64,000 nt of DNA from Pedobacter sp. SYP-B3415 (GCF_004138205.1 NZ_RXNQ01000034.1:62001-126000), one strand, 5' to 3'; counted from the stretch's first letter, positions 1 to 8,565 are shown. Notes: generated by a model not told the origin, from the letters alone. Made by a program: numbers and translations.

Positions 1-327
1 GATACAGAACGTATCCTGGTGTTCCGGCTAACAGCTTTCGCACGAAATGACAAGACCGCACTGCCAGGGTTCGAAGAAGACGATTATGTGCGCTATGCCG
101 ATTTTGCAGGAAGGCAACTCGATGACCTGGTACAGGAATTTGTACTGCTGCGCAAATCAAACCTGTTTTTATTCCGCGGACTTACCGAAGCGCAACTTGA
201 TCGCCGCGGCACAATGACAGACGGCCGCATCATATCAGTCAGGGCTTTGCTGTATGTTATTGCCGGGCATGTTAATCACCATCAAAGGGTGCTCGAGACA
301 AAATATCTAAAGCAGACAGGTAAATGA
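1..327 (+). CDS. DinB-family protein, 5'-truncated
   Basis: The frame is open from base 1 (DTERILVF... precedes any start codon), so the gene begins outside the window. The GTG at base 19 is an internal valine. The 108 visible residues carry the DinB_2 pattern: a DTERIL helix, the LPGFEEDDYV block and a C-terminal IAGHVNHH histidine cluster. In this four-helix fold such histidines bind a divalent metal, and members act as thiol transferases or hydrolases. The substrate cannot be told here. The stop codon overlaps the start of the thioesterase gene (ATGA), so the two are probably translationally coupled. Family assignment is firm; function is open. Confidence 0.85.
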   Translation, partial: DTERILVFRLTAFARNDKTALPGFEEDDYVRYADFAGRQLDDLVQEFVLLRKSNLFLFRGLTEAQLDRRGTMTDGRIISVRALLYVIAGHVNHHQRVLETKYLKQTGK

Positions 328-752
328 TCTGGTTTAAAGAATTTGACGCAGAGATGCTGAACGCCCGTCCGGGAGAACACATGGGCACATTGCTTGGCAT
401 CAGGTTTTCACGCGTAGGCGACGATGAACTTGAAGCCACCATGCCGGTAGATGACCGCACGCGACAGCCCGCCGGAATTCTGCACGGCGGTGCTTCAGTT
501 GTGCTTGCAGAGACGCTTGGCAGTGTCGCCTCGGCCATGTGTATCGATCCTGAAAAATATCTGGCAGTTGGTCTGGAAGTGAACGCAAACCACCTTCGAC
601 CGGTAAAAAGCGGTAAGGTAACAGGGATCTGTAAAATTGTTCACCGGGGCGCAAAAACGCATGTTTGGGATATCCGGATTTTTGACGAACGCGGCAAAAC
701 GAATTGTATAAGCCGTTTAACGGTTGCCATTATTCCCAAACCCGGGGCATAA
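324..752 (+). CDS. PaaI/YdiI-type hotdog-fold acyl-CoA thioesterase
   Basis: A 142-residue single hotdog-domain protein, the usual length for the family. The hallmark LHGGA motif lies at residues 53-57 and is followed by the helix AETLGS, whose Glu63 is the likely catalytic acid of the YdiI/EntH/PaaI group. The C-terminal strands end in the typical SRLTVAII. The family hydrolyses aromatic or 2-hydroxy acyl-CoA, for example 1,4-dihydroxy-2-naphthoyl-CoA in menaquinone synthesis or phenylacetate intermediates. No menaquinone or paa genes are nearby, so the substrate is undetermined. It overlaps the DinB gene by 4 bp and is followed at once by a terminator. Confidence 0.85.
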   Translation: MIWFKEFDAEMLNARPGEHMGTLLGIRFSRVGDDELEATMPVDDRTRQPAGILHGGASVVLAETLGSVASAMCIDPEKYLAVGLEVNANHLRPVKSGKVTGICKIVHRGAKTHVWDIRIFDERGKTNCISRLTVAIIPKPGA

Positions 753-785
753 AAAAAGCGGCACCGAACATGCCGCTCCTTTTTG
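751..785 (+). terminator. Rho-independent terminator after the thioesterase gene
   Basis: Perfect 7-bp stem AGCGGCA (757-763) / TGCCGCT (771-777) with a 7-nt loop, followed by CCTTTTT. A run of A precedes the left arm, so it can also serve the convergent gene that ends at 797. Confidence 0.8.
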
Positions 786-796
786 CCGAATGAGCG

Positions 797-1138
797 CTAC
801 CGGCTCAAGGTCTTTTTTTCTATGAGAAAGGAAACGATGAGACCCAGGCCTCCGAAAATGCTCAGGCACCCGAAGTAGATTGCTGTAGCCTGCCCTTCAT
901 TTGGATCTTCGCCGAGGAAAGCACGAACGCTGACCAGCGCAACCAGTAAACCCAGCCCAAGACCGATCAATAACAGGCCAAATTTCAGGCTTGTATAGGG
1001 TTTAGGCTGCGCCTGACCGATCCCGGGATCTATACCCCGCTCAATCATGGCCATTTTTTCTTTGTTTGATAAATACCGGATGCCAAATACCATGGCAAAT
1101 GCGCCGAGAAATAAGGAAATTGGAATGAGAGGTTCCAT
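797..1138 (-). CDS. Small membrane protein, DUF6249-like
   Basis: 113 residues with three hydrophobic segments: residues about 4-22, 50-68 and 84-106. Between the first two lies a basic/acidic linker (SNKEKMAMIERGIDPG) typical of Bacteroidota DUF6249 proteins, which often sit beside sigma factors or regulators. It is probably an inner-membrane protein of unknown function. It stands alone on this strand, convergent with the thioesterase gene and divergent from the Crp/Fnr gene. The family call is from memory of the linker pattern and is moderately secure. Confidence 0.65.
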   Translation of the reverse strand: MEPLIPISLFLGAFAMVFGIRYLSNKEKMAMIERGIDPGIGQAQPKPYTSLKFGLLLIGLGLGLLVALVSVRAFLGEDPNEGQATAIYFGCLSIFGGLGLIVSFLIEKKTLSR

Positions 1139-1262
1139 GTGTTTGCTATTTTTATGTTTTAATATTTTGTCTTTTCTGAACCGTGTTCGTAAGCTATGAC
1201 CACATCGTTTTAAAACAGGTTACACGGCAGCAGAAAAAAAAATCCATACCTTGGCATGCCAC

Positions 1263-1270
1263 TAATTTTG
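1263..1270 (+). promoter_or_regulatory. Candidate -7 promoter box (TAATTTTG)
   Basis: Exact match to the Bacteroidota -7 consensus TAnnTTTG, immediately upstream of the conserved part of the Crp/Fnr gene. No -33 TTTG is seen at the right distance. It ends only 2 nt before the TTG chosen as start, so either the mRNA is leaderless or the box is a chance match. Confidence 0.35.
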
Positions 1271-1272
1271 CA

Positions 1273-1839
1273 TTGGAAACAACTCTGAAGAGCATACAGC
1301 ATATCTACCCGCTCAGCGCTGAAGCAACAGGAAAGCTAACAGCTCTATTTACGCGGATTGAAAAACCACGCTGCGAAACGATCATCAGGGCTGGTAAAAC
1401 AGAGCGTTATATTTATTTTATAGAAAAGGGCCTGGCACGGGCTTTTGTGAATGGGGAGAACCAACAGATCAACATCTGGTTTGGCAAAGAAGGCGACGTC
1501 ATTCTCTCTTTTGAAAGTTATATATATCAGCGCGCCGGCTACGAGAATATTGAGTTACTTGAAGATGCGATATTGTATAAGGTAAGTCATCACGACCTGC
1601 AGGCACTCTACCAAAGCAACCTCGAAATAGCCAACTGGGGGCGCAAATTCGCCGAAAAAGAACTGATCAGGACAGAAGAACGTTTTATCTGCAGACAATT
1701 CAGGACCGCAAAAGAGCGGTACCTTGAACTGATTAACAGTACGCCAGCGCTTTTACAACGAATACCGCTGGGGCAAATTGCTTCATACCTGGGTGTAAGC
1801 CAGGTAACACTTAGCCGGATCCGCGCTGAAGTTCGCTAA
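1273..1839 (+). CDS. Crp/Fnr-family transcriptional regulator
   Basis: About 188 residues from the TTG at 1273. An N-terminal cyclic-nucleotide-binding-like beta barrel contains TERYIYFIEKGLARAF and DVILSFESYI. A C-terminal winged helix ends LGQIASYLGVSQVTLSRIR, which is the recognition helix. This is the Bacteroidota 'cNMP-binding, Crp/Fnr' subtype that starts close to the IYPLS segment. The frame is open up to a GTG at 1183, but the extra residues look unlike family N-termini and the -7 box at 1263 lies inside them. No Fe-S cysteine cluster is visible, so it is not a classical Fnr. The ligand and targets are unknown. Confidence 0.8.
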   Translation: METTLKSIQHIYPLSAEATGKLTALFTRIEKPRCETIIRAGKTERYIYFIEKGLARAFVNGENQQINIWFGKEGDVILSFESYIYQRAGYENIELLEDAILYKVSHHDLQALYQSNLEIANWGRKFAEKELIRTEERFICRQFRTAKERYLELINSTPALLQRIPLGQIASYLGVSQVTLSRIRAEVR

Positions 1840-1906
1840 CAGAAATTTGTGTGTATACCCCGAAAACCTGTAACCTGTATGCAATGCGTGTAGTCTTAGT
1901 TTGTAC

Positions 1907-2488
1907 ATGCGGCAGCAACCGGACGACATAACGCTCATTCAATCGGTACTAGCAGGACACACAGATCAGTATGCCCTGCTGGTAGCGAAACATCAGCGCT
2001 TTGTGTTTACGCTTGCAATTCGTTTTGTAAAAACACGGGAAGATGCCGAGGAAGTTGCGCAGGACTGTTTTATCAAAGCGTATAAAGCACTTGGAAGTTT
2101 TAAACAGGATTCGAAATTTTCAACCTGGCTGTATACCATTACGTATACAACAGCCATGACGTTTCTGCGGAAAAAAAGGATAGATACGACATCGATAGAT
2201 GACGAAAACACCTTTGCTCAGGTTACCGACCGCGCCGCCGATACGGGAATGCACAGCGCCGAGCGCAAGTCCAGGAACTTTTACCTGCAGCAGGCGATCG
2301 AAGCGTTGCAACCTGACGATGCGGCGATCATTGGTCTTTTTTATCAGGGCGAACAAAGCCTGGAAGAAATTGGCGGAACGCTAAAAATGTCGGCCAATAC
2401 GGTGAAGGTAAAGCTGCATCGCGCACGCCAGCGGCTTAAAGAAAAGCTGCACGAATTATTGAAAGACGAAGTAAATGAATTGATATGA
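1907..2488 (+). CDS. ECF RNA polymerase sigma factor (RpoE-like)
   Basis: 193 residues from the ATG at 1907; an in-frame TTG at 1901 is less likely. Region 2 is at about residues 22-92 (the helix with FVKTREDAEEVAQDCF and the -10-recognition segment FSTWLYTITYTTA). Region 4 is at about 130-185, with the helix-turn-helix LEEIGGTLKMSANTVKVKLHRARQRL. No C-terminal sensory extension is present. Its last 4 bp overlap the next gene, a membrane anti-sigma-like protein, which is the usual pairing for envelope-stress sigma factors. The inducing signal is unknown. Confidence 0.9.
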   Translation: MRQQPDDITLIQSVLAGHTDQYALLVAKHQRFVFTLAIRFVKTREDAEEVAQDCFIKAYKALGSFKQDSKFSTWLYTITYTTAMTFLRKKRIDTTSIDDENTFAQVTDRAADTGMHSAERKSRNFYLQQAIEALQPDDAAIIGLFYQGEQSLEEIGGTLKMSANTVKVKLHRARQRLKEKLHELLKDEVNELI

Positions 2489-2976
2489 AATCACACGATG
2501 AACTTATCTGGGCCTACCTGGACAAGCAGTGCACGGAAGCCGAGGAAATCGCTGTCAGGTCGTTGATAGAAAATGATCCCGGCTTCGGGCGTTTGTTTAG
2601 CGAGCTTCAAATGCTGCACAGGGAACTGGCAGACATGGAAACCGAGTCTCCATCCATGTCGTTTACGCGTAATGTAATGGAAGGAGTGAAACTTGAACCG
2701 GTGCCTGTGACATTAAAAACCCGCGTGAGCCGGGCAATTGTATACGGGATCGCAGCATTCTTTGCGTTGTCTATTTTCAGCATCTTTGCTTACGCGGTTA
2801 TACATGCTGAACCGGGAGACATGTTAAGCAACTGGAAACCAAACCTCTCTGTTGAAACAGAAAGGCTGATGTCTCCTGGATTACTTAAAGTGATGATCGG
2901 CCTTGACGTGCTGCTTGCACTGATCGGCCTGGACAGAATATTGCGCCACAAAAAAGCGGGGAACGGCCCCGCGTAA
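2485..2976 (+). CDS. Putative membrane anti-sigma factor
   Basis: 163 residues. The N-terminal 70 residues (DELIWAYLDKQCTEAEEIAVRSLIENDPGF) match the anti-sigma-type cytoplasmic helical domain seen across Bacteroidota. Hydrophobic segments follow at about residues 84-108 and 130-150. No zinc-binding HxxxCxxC is present, so it is not a ZAS-type anti-sigma. The ATG overlaps the sigma gene stop (ATGA), implying coupled synthesis of sigma factor and inhibitor. The 3' end encodes a GC-rich hairpin and runs into a terminator. The role is inferred from position and the N-terminal pattern. Confidence 0.7.
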   Translation: MKSHDELIWAYLDKQCTEAEEIAVRSLIENDPGFGRLFSELQMLHRELADMETESPSMSFTRNVMEGVKLEPVPVTLKTRVSRAIVYGIAAFFALSIFSIFAYAVIHAEPGDMLSNWKPNLSVETERLMSPGLLKVMIGLDVLLALIGLDRILRHKKAGNGPA

Positions 2977-3005
2977 TGCGCTGGCTCCAGGGCATTCTAT
3001 TTTTT
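2975..3005 (+). terminator. Terminator after the sigma/anti-sigma operon
   Basis: Arms AATGCGCTGG (2975-2984) and CCAGGGCATT (2987-2996) pair with one mismatch and a very short loop, followed by CTATTTTTT. The T-run lies inside the 3' end of the convergent DUF2911 gene. A second hairpin, GCGGGG/CCCCGC, lies just upstream at 2956-2972. Confidence 0.6.
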
Positions 3006-3557
3006 AAAGCTCAACGGAACAGCAACGATCGTCTCATCCCACCCTATAATAAGGTTGGCGCCGGCAGCTGTATCTTCGAATGTCATGGACAGGGCCTGAA
3101 TTACTTTAGCACTTTTCCTGACACTGATATCTGTACGCAGCACATCTTTTGAAGGATCATAACTGAATGCGCCCCAACGGTCGGTCTGACGGTTGATAAT
3201 GATCGTCCATTTATCTTTCTGCGGGATGGCAAATAAGCTATATGTACCCTTTGCAACCTTTTTCCCATTCAACCTCACACTTTTATAAAAGCGGATTTCG
3301 GTACTTTCGTTTGCGCCCACACGCCATACATTACCAAATTGCTCAAGGACGCCAAAAATTTCACGTCCTTTTTTCTGCGGCCTGGAATACAAAACCCGGA
3401 CAACCGGCCCGCTGTTAGCCGATTTATCTTTAGCCGCGTTTAGCGGATAATAAAGAATATCAGCCGGACTGGAATCAAGGATCGGAAATTTGGTTTCCTG
3501 CGCCGAGGTAAACAAAGCGCCGGCACTGAAGAGCAAGACCAGGAATAATCTTTTCAT
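2997..3557 (-). CDS. Secreted DUF2911 protein
   Basis: 186 residues. It starts with a Sec signal peptide (MKRLFLVLLFSAGALFTSAQ, cut after about residue 20). The DUF2911 core follows: VRVLYSRPQKKGREIFG, WRVGANESTEI, KKVAKGTYSLFAIP, and the C-terminal ALSMTFED...IGWDE strands. The family is abundant in Bacteroidota and predicted to be a periplasmic beta-sandwich. No biochemical role is established. Nothing in the neighbourhood (sigma/anti-sigma pair, small membrane protein) fixes its job. Confidence 0.85.
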   Translation of the reverse strand: MKRLFLVLLFSAGALFTSAQETKFPILDSSPADILYYPLNAAKDKSANSGPVVRVLYSRPQKKGREIFGVLEQFGNVWRVGANESTEIRFYKSVRLNGKKVAKGTYSLFAIPQKDKWTIIINRQTDRWGAFSYDPSKDVLRTDISVRKSAKVIQALSMTFEDTAAGANLIIGWDETIVAVPLSFKK

Positions 3558-3609
3558 AAAATATGAAGATTTATACCAGACATAAGCTTCTGTCCGGAAA
3601 AAAGAAAGA

Positions 3610-3792
3610 CTAGTAAGTTCTTCCCTTTACAAGAACATTCAGGAAGAAGCCCCCGCTCAGGAATCCCAGCAAAGCGCCGAGTACAGCGTAACCAAATGAA
3701 CCGGTTACGATGATTGCAGTTACAATGCCAAAGAAAAGACCCATTACATAGTAAACCCAGTCAAAGTTGTTTTTATTTTCTTGCGTGCTCAT
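3610..3792 (-). CDS. Small two-helix membrane protein of unknown function
   Basis: 60 residues. A polar N-terminus (MSTQENKNNFDWV) is followed by two hydrophobic, glycine-rich segments at about residues 14-32 and 34-52. The same strand carries a TAnnTTTG promoter box 20 nt upstream, which supports expression. It is not recognised as a named family. It resembles the short glycine-rich membrane proteins often found near stress sigma factors. It may be co-transcribed with the DUF2911 gene 53 bp downstream. Confidence 0.6.
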   Translation of the reverse strand: MSTQENKNNFDWVYYVMGLFFGIVTAIIVTGSFGYAVLGALLGFLSGGFFLNVLVKGRTY

Positions 3793-3812
3793 TGTTCGTC
3801 TTGTATTTCCTG

Positions 3813-3820
3813 CAAATGTA
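3813..3820 (-). promoter_or_regulatory. -7 promoter box (TACATTTG)
   Basis: On the minus strand TACATTTG matches TAnnTTTG exactly and lies 20 nt before the ATG at 3792. No clear -33 TTTG is seen. Confidence 0.5.
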
Positions 3821-3986
3821 AAAATTATTTGTCAGAAACATCCCCCACATTTTATCCGCTGAAGGTGCCCTTGTCCGTATATAAACTGCCCCGGAAACTT
3901 TTTGTTTCCTGCTGCTGACCGGTCAATGAAAAAATAACCACAGACTGATTATCACAGCCGTGTCAAACAAACGCTAATAAATTCCT

Positions 3987-4013
3987 AATTAATCAATCGT
4001 TTGATTAATTTTG
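3987..4013 (+). promoter_or_regulatory. TetR-type operator overlapping the efflux-operon promoter
   Basis: Perfect inverted repeat with 10-bp arms AATTAATCAA (3987-3996) and TTGATTAATT (4001-4010) around TCGT. Its right arm overlaps a -7 box TAATTTTG (4006-4013), 24 nt before the TetR ATG. Bound repressor would block RNA polymerase, giving autoregulation of the whole operon. Confidence 0.7.
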
Positions 4014-4037
4014 CAGACGTTTTAACGAGACAGATAA

Positions 4038-4646
4038 ATGGATAAACGAACCAGTATTCTTCAGGCGGCCGAGAAACTCTTTTGCGATCTGGGTTATGAG
4101 GGGACCTCAACGCGGCAGATTGCGCGCGAATCTGGGGCCAACATGGCGATGATAAATTATTATTTCGGGTCGAAAGAGGGGGTCTTTATTGAAATTATGA
4201 CCGAGCGCATTAAGGGATTCCGGGCGCAGCTAACCATTATCGATGAAGATAAGATTTCGCCTATGGAAAAGCTGATGAAGGTGATAGAAGGTTATGCCGA
4301 CCGGATACTTTCCAACACCGCTTTTCATAAGATGATGCATCGCGAGCTTTCTCTGGCCCAACGCCCTGAGATGTATGAAAAAATCAAAGATGCAGTAAGT
4401 CAGAACCTTCAGGTTATTGAACACATTGTTACAGAAGGCATTGAAAACGGGCATTTCCGCCAGGTCGATGTCAGGATGCTTATTGCTACCATTATGGGTA
4501 CCATCAGCCATGTGGCAACGTCGCCGGGAAAGGTAACCGGAAACACGCTCGACATCAGCAAGCCAAAAGACCGTGATATCCTGAAAGAACGGCTCATCGT
4601 CCATTTAAAAGAACTCGCACAAACGTTTCTAGAACCCAAAAAATGA
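4038..4646 (+). CDS. TetR/AcrR-family repressor of the efflux operon
   Basis: 202 residues. The N-terminal helix-turn-helix at about 1-50 shows the TetR pattern: ILQAAEKLFCDLGYEGTSTRQIA, then ANMAMINYYFGSKEGVF. The helical ligand-binding domain that follows is diverged, as usual. It heads an operon with TolC, EmrA-like and EmrB-like genes and overlaps the TolC start by 4 bp. The palindrome over its own promoter is the obvious binding site, so it should repress the pump until a toxic ligand binds. The ligand cannot be inferred from sequence. Confidence 0.92.
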   Translation: MDKRTSILQAAEKLFCDLGYEGTSTRQIARESGANMAMINYYFGSKEGVFIEIMTERIKGFRAQLTIIDEDKISPMEKLMKVIEGYADRILSNTAFHKMMHRELSLAQRPEMYEKIKDAVSQNLQVIEHIVTEGIENGHFRQVDVRMLIATIMGTISHVATSPGKVTGNTLDISKPKDRDILKERLIVHLKELAQTFLEPKK

Positions 4647-5959
4647 AGCACCTATTTTTCCGGGCCCTTTTCGGCCTGACCCTGCTGCCCGCATTTTTGT
4701 ATGCGCAGCAGACACGTACGCTCAGCCTGCAGGAGGCGATCTCCCTGGGCGTTCAAAACAGCAAAAACCTAAAACTTTCAGAAAGCAAGATCGAAGAAGC
4801 GGTAACCCAGCTGAAATCAGTAAAAGATAATATGCTGCCCTCGGCAAAAGCGTCTTTCATGTATAACCACGCTGAAATACCTACCAATCAGCTGCGTATT
4901 GGTGATGCCAGCCCGCTTTATCTTCCCAAACGTGCCGATGCCTTTGTTGGCACAGCAAGCGTTGAAGAACTGATTTACGCGGGCGGTAAACTTCACTACG
5001 CAGAAGAGTCGACCCGGCTTCTCACCGACGTTGCGCGACTTGATGCAGATAAAAACCGCGAAGAAGTGACTTACGCCGTGATCAATACCTATTATGGCCT
5101 GTATAAGATTCTTCAGAGCAAAAAAGTTGTAGCGCAGAATCTCGAGTCGATAGCGAGCCAGCTCAAACAGGCACAGCGATTTTTCGAGCAGGGAATTGTG
5201 ACTAAAAATGACGTACTCCGCTTTCAGTTACAGCAGGCAAATGTCTCATTAACTGCGCTTGAGATCGAAAGCAACAGGAAAGTTTTGAACTATAACCTGG
5301 ATGTTTTGCTGGGCATTTCAGAAGACACCGAAGTTAATATCCCGAAAAATGATGCGGCCCTGCAGGCTGCTGCGCCTTTAGCCAGTTATCTGGATATGGC
5401 TATGAGCAACCGTCAGGAGCTGAAACAACTTGATCTGCAAAATAAAGTAGCAGGGCTGGACATCAAATCCGTCAGGGCAAACACGCTCCCTACGCTTGGT
5501 GTCGGTGCCAATCTTTATTATATCAATCCGAGCGGCAGCTTTATCCCGCCTGTGCACCAGTTTATCGTACCCGTTACGCTGGGCGCAAACCTGTCGTGGA
5601 ACATCGGTTCGTTGTGGACAAATAAAAACAAGGTAGCCGACGCGAAGATCCGTCAGAAACAAACGGTTATACGCAAAGATATGCTTACCGATCAGGTGAA
5701 AACAGAGATTAACCAGAACTATCAGAACTACCAGGTCGCTGTAAATAAGATCAGGATATTGGAAACATCTATTGCACAGGCAACCGAAAACGACCGCCTG
5801 CTTGCATCGAAATATAAAAACAACGTTGCTTCGGCTATAGATCGCATTGATGCAGAAACGCTGTTATATCAGGCACGGATCAACCTTGAGCTTGCAAAGG
5901 CTGATGCAGGTCTTGCCTATTATACCCTATTAAAATCAACCGGAAAAATTGCCCAATAA
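4643..5959 (+). CDS. TolC-family outer-membrane efflux channel
   Basis: 438 residues, normal for the family. A Sec signal peptide ends near residue 22 (LLPAFLYAQ). Two OEP repeats follow, beginning LSLQEAISLGVQNSKNLKLSESKIEEA and YLDMAMSNRQELKQLDLQNKVAGLDI. Long coiled-coil helices match the periplasmic tunnel. It forms the outer-membrane exit duct for the adaptor and MFS pump encoded just downstream. Translation is coupled to the TetR gene by an ATGA overlap. The C39 peptide exporter at 21 kb has no TolC of its own, so this channel could in principle also serve it. Confidence 0.93.
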   Translation: MKHLFFRALFGLTLLPAFLYAQQTRTLSLQEAISLGVQNSKNLKLSESKIEEAVTQLKSVKDNMLPSAKASFMYNHAEIPTNQLRIGDASPLYLPKRADAFVGTASVEELIYAGGKLHYAEESTRLLTDVARLDADKNREEVTYAVINTYYGLYKILQSKKVVAQNLESIASQLKQAQRFFEQGIVTKNDVLRFQLQQANVSLTALEIESNRKVLNYNLDVLLGISEDTEVNIPKNDAALQAAAPLASYLDMAMSNRQELKQLDLQNKVAGLDIKSVRANTLPTLGVGANLYYINPSGSFIPPVHQFIVPVTLGANLSWNIGSLWTNKNKVADAKIRQKQTVIRKDMLTDQVKTEINQNYQNYQVAVNKIRILETSIAQATENDRLLASKYKNNVASAIDRIDAETLLYQARINLELAKADAGLAYYTLLKSTGKIAQ

Positions 5960-5973
5960 ATCAACAACATATC

Positions 5974-7014
5974 ATGACAACTGAGAAGAAAAAGAAGAAT
6001 AAAGTAGTACCTGTTATCCTTGGCGTACTGCTTATAATCGGTGCTGTGTTTGGCATCAAAGAGTACATCTATTACAGTAAACATGTAGACACAGACGATG
6101 CACAGATTGACGGAGACATCAGTCCGGTAGTAGCCCGCGTTGGCGGTTATGTGCAGGAGATCCGTTTCGAAGAAAACACTGTAGTAAAGGAAGGGCAATT
6201 AATGGTAAAGCTGGATGACAGCGACTATAAAGTAAAGCTGGAGCTGGCAAAAGCCGGGCAGCAGGGCGCAACTGCAGGGGTCGATGTTACACAATCGCAG
6301 ATTGCCGCTACCGCCGCAACGACGAGTACGGCAAAGGCAAACATCGAAGCTGCGCGCGTTAAGCTGAATCTGGCTGAAAAGGATTACCAGCGTTATGCAA
6401 ACCTGGTGAAAGACGGCTCGGTAACCCAGCAGCAGTTTGATCAGGCCAAAGCGCAGAAAGAAAGTGCACAGGCGGCTTACACGGCAGCGGTAGACCAGTA
6501 CAATGTTGCCGTTAAACAGGTTGGTGCAACGCGGTCGCAACTTGCGGTAAGTAATACCGGTGTAAACCAGCGTCAGGCAGACGTTGATTTTGCGCAGCTT
6601 CAGTTGTCGTACACCAATATCACGGCCCCAACGTCGGGTATTGTAGGTAAAAAAACGATTCAGAAAGGGCAGCTGGTGCAGGCAGGCCAAACCCTGTTTT
6701 CCATTGTAAATACAAATTCCGTTTACGTAACTGCCAATTTCAAAGAAACCCAGCTTGAAGAACTCCGTTCAGGTCTCCCTGTAAAGATAGAGGTGGATGC
6801 CTATCCTGACCTCGAAGTGACGGGCGAAGTCTACAACTTCTCACCGATTACCGGTGCTAAAGGTTCTCTGCTTCCGCCCGATAACGCTACCGGTAACTTT
6901 GTTAAAGTTGTACAACGCGTACCTGTTAAGATCAGGCTTAAAGCATCAAAAGATGTGCTTGCAAAACTTCGTCCCGGTATGAGCGTAAAAGTCTCAGTTT
7001 CTGTAAAATCATAA
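5974..7014 (+). CDS. HlyD/EmrA-family membrane-fusion adaptor
   Basis: 346 residues. A cytoplasmic lysine-rich N-terminus precedes a single TM helix at about 12-32. Then comes the lipoyl half-motif TDDAQIDGDISPVVARVGGYV, a helical hairpin at about 80-190, the second lipoyl half (APTSGIVGKKTIQKGQLVQAGQ) and a C-terminal beta-barrel domain (VKIEVDAYPD, RVPVKIRL). This architecture matches EmrA, which links an MFS pump in the inner membrane to TolC. The gene lies 14 bp after tolC and 3 bp before the pump gene. Confidence 0.93.
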   Translation: MTTEKKKKNKVVPVILGVLLIIGAVFGIKEYIYYSKHVDTDDAQIDGDISPVVARVGGYVQEIRFEENTVVKEGQLMVKLDDSDYKVKLELAKAGQQGATAGVDVTQSQIAATAATTSTAKANIEAARVKLNLAEKDYQRYANLVKDGSVTQQQFDQAKAQKESAQAAYTAAVDQYNVAVKQVGATRSQLAVSNTGVNQRQADVDFAQLQLSYTNITAPTSGIVGKKTIQKGQLVQAGQTLFSIVNTNSVYVTANFKETQLEELRSGLPVKIEVDAYPDLEVTGEVYNFSPITGAKGSLLPPDNATGNFVKVVQRVPVKIRLKASKDVLAKLRPGMSVKVSVSVKS

Positions 7015-7017
7015 AAA

Positions 7018-8565
7018 ATGGCCGAGAAAGGTTTAAAAAAATGGGTCATCACCTTTACGGTGATCACGGCATCGCTGCTTGAACTGATCGATACAACGAT
7101 CGTTAACGTTGCGCTGCCACAGATCCAGGGAAACCTGGGTGCTACCCTGGAAGATGTAGCCTGGCTGTCTACCGGTTATGCCGTAGCAAACGTAATTATT
7201 CTTCCCATGTCTGGATGGCTGGGTTCCCGTTTCGGACGAAAAAACTACTTCCTCTTTTCTATTATCCTGTTTACGATTGCCTCATTTTTATGCGGTAATG
7301 CCACATCGCTCGAAGAGCTGGTTCTCTTTCGTATCATACAGGGTCTCGCCGGCGGCGGACTTATTTCTACCGCACAGGCAATTTTGCTCGAAACCTGGCC
7401 ACGCGAGGATGTCGGTATTGCAACGGCCTTATTCGGACTAGGCGCGGTAGTTGGCCCTACCGTAGGTCCGACGATCGGTGGCTATATCCTCGAAATCAGT
7501 TCATGGCCATGGATCTTTTATGTGAACATCCCGGTGGGTATTTTAGCTGCTTACTGTACCTATGCTTTTGTCAGGGCAACGCCTAAAGAAGGTAAAGGAA
7601 TGCCGGTAGACTGGTGGGGTATCGTGCTCCTTGCCGTAGCTGTGGGTAGTTTACAAACCGTTTTGGAGAAAGGTGAAAGCGAAGACTGGTTTGCCACGCC
7701 ATACATTACCGTGTTGTCTGCTCTGTCTGTTATTGGTGTTTTGCTGTTTATCTGGCGTGAGCTGAGTACAGACCACCCTGTGGTAAACTTCAAAATTATG
7801 CGGCACCGCAGCTTTTCTGTCGGCATGTTCACCTCTTTCGTTCTTGGCTTTGGTCTTTATGGTTCAGTGTTCGTATTTCCGATATTCTGTCAGAATCTGC
7901 TGGGCTTTTCCCCGCTGCAGACAGGGGAGTTGCTGTTTCCTGGCGGCCTCTGTACCATTGCTATGATGCCCTTTATTGGCATTATGCTTAAAAAAGGCGT
8001 TCCTGCCCAGTTTATGGCTACGATAGGCATGCTCCTGTTTTTCGTGTTCTGCACCATGTTAAGTAATTCAACCCTGGCATCGGGAACCGGCGACTTTTTT
8101 CTGCCGCTTATCATTAGAGGGGTAGGTATGGCATTGCTGTTTGTTCCGCTGACCACGCTGGCTATTCAGGATCTGAAAGGTGCTGAAGTTGGCCAGGGCT
8201 CGGGTCTGAACAATATGATGCGTCAGCTGGGTGGGTCATTTGGTATTGCGGCCCTTACCACGCTGATCCATGTGCGTCAGGGATTTCACCGCAGCAATCT
8301 GCTGGTAAACATCAATGAAGCGAATCCGGCTTTTACAGAGCGGTTCAATCTGATGATCAGGAGTTTTATGGCTAAAGGTTCGTCATTTCTCGATGCGAAA
8401 ATGATGGCCCTGAAAGCGATGGAGGGTACCGTTATTAAACAAACCCTGCTGCTAACCTATAACGATGCGTACTGGGTGGCAGGACTGATCATGTTGCTCA
8501 GCATTCCGTTGCTCTACCTGCAAAAATTTAAAAAGAACACCAATGTGCCGGTAGACGTGCACTAA
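7018..8565 (+). CDS. DHA2-family MFS drug-efflux pump (EmrB/QacA type)
   Basis: 515 residues with 14 predicted transmembrane segments, diagnostic of the DHA2 branch. Seen motifs: LIDTTIVNVALPQIQGNLG in TM1 (motif D1), GSRFGRKNYF in loop 2-3 (motif A), and the TM5 antiporter motif GLGAVVGPTVGPTIGGYI. It is a proton-coupled drug antiporter that, with the adaptor and TolC-like protein, would export hydrophobic toxins across both membranes. It is the last gene of the TetR-regulated operon and a strong terminator follows 27 bp after the stop. Confidence 0.94.
   Translation: MAEKGLKKWVITFTVITASLLELIDTTIVNVALPQIQGNLGATLEDVAWLSTGYAVANVIILPMSGWLGSRFGRKNYFLFSIILFTIASFLCGNATSLEELVLFRIIQGLAGGGLISTAQAILLETWPREDVGIATALFGLGAVVGPTVGPTIGGYILEISSWPWIFYVNIPVGILAAYCTYAFVRATPKEGKGMPVDWWGIVLLAVAVGSLQTVLEKGESEDWFATPYITVLSALSVIGVLLFIWRELSTDHPVVNFKIMRHRSFSVGMFTSFVLGFGLYGSVFVFPIFCQNLLGFSPLQTGELLFPGGLCTIAMMPFIGIMLKKGVPAQFMATIGMLLFFVFCTMLSNSTLASGTGDFFLPLIIRGVGMALLFVPLTTLAIQDLKGAEVGQGSGLNNMMRQLGGSFGIAALTTLIHVRQGFHRSNLLVNINEANPAFTERFNLMIRSFMAKGSSFLDAKMMALKAMEGTVIKQTLLLTYNDAYWVAGLIMLLSIPLLYLQKFKKNTNVPVDVH

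Noticed and set aside
1183..1272. N-terminal extension of the Crp/Fnr gene from a GTG
   Set aside because: Residues do not resemble family N-termini and a TAnnTTTG promoter box lies inside this stretch.
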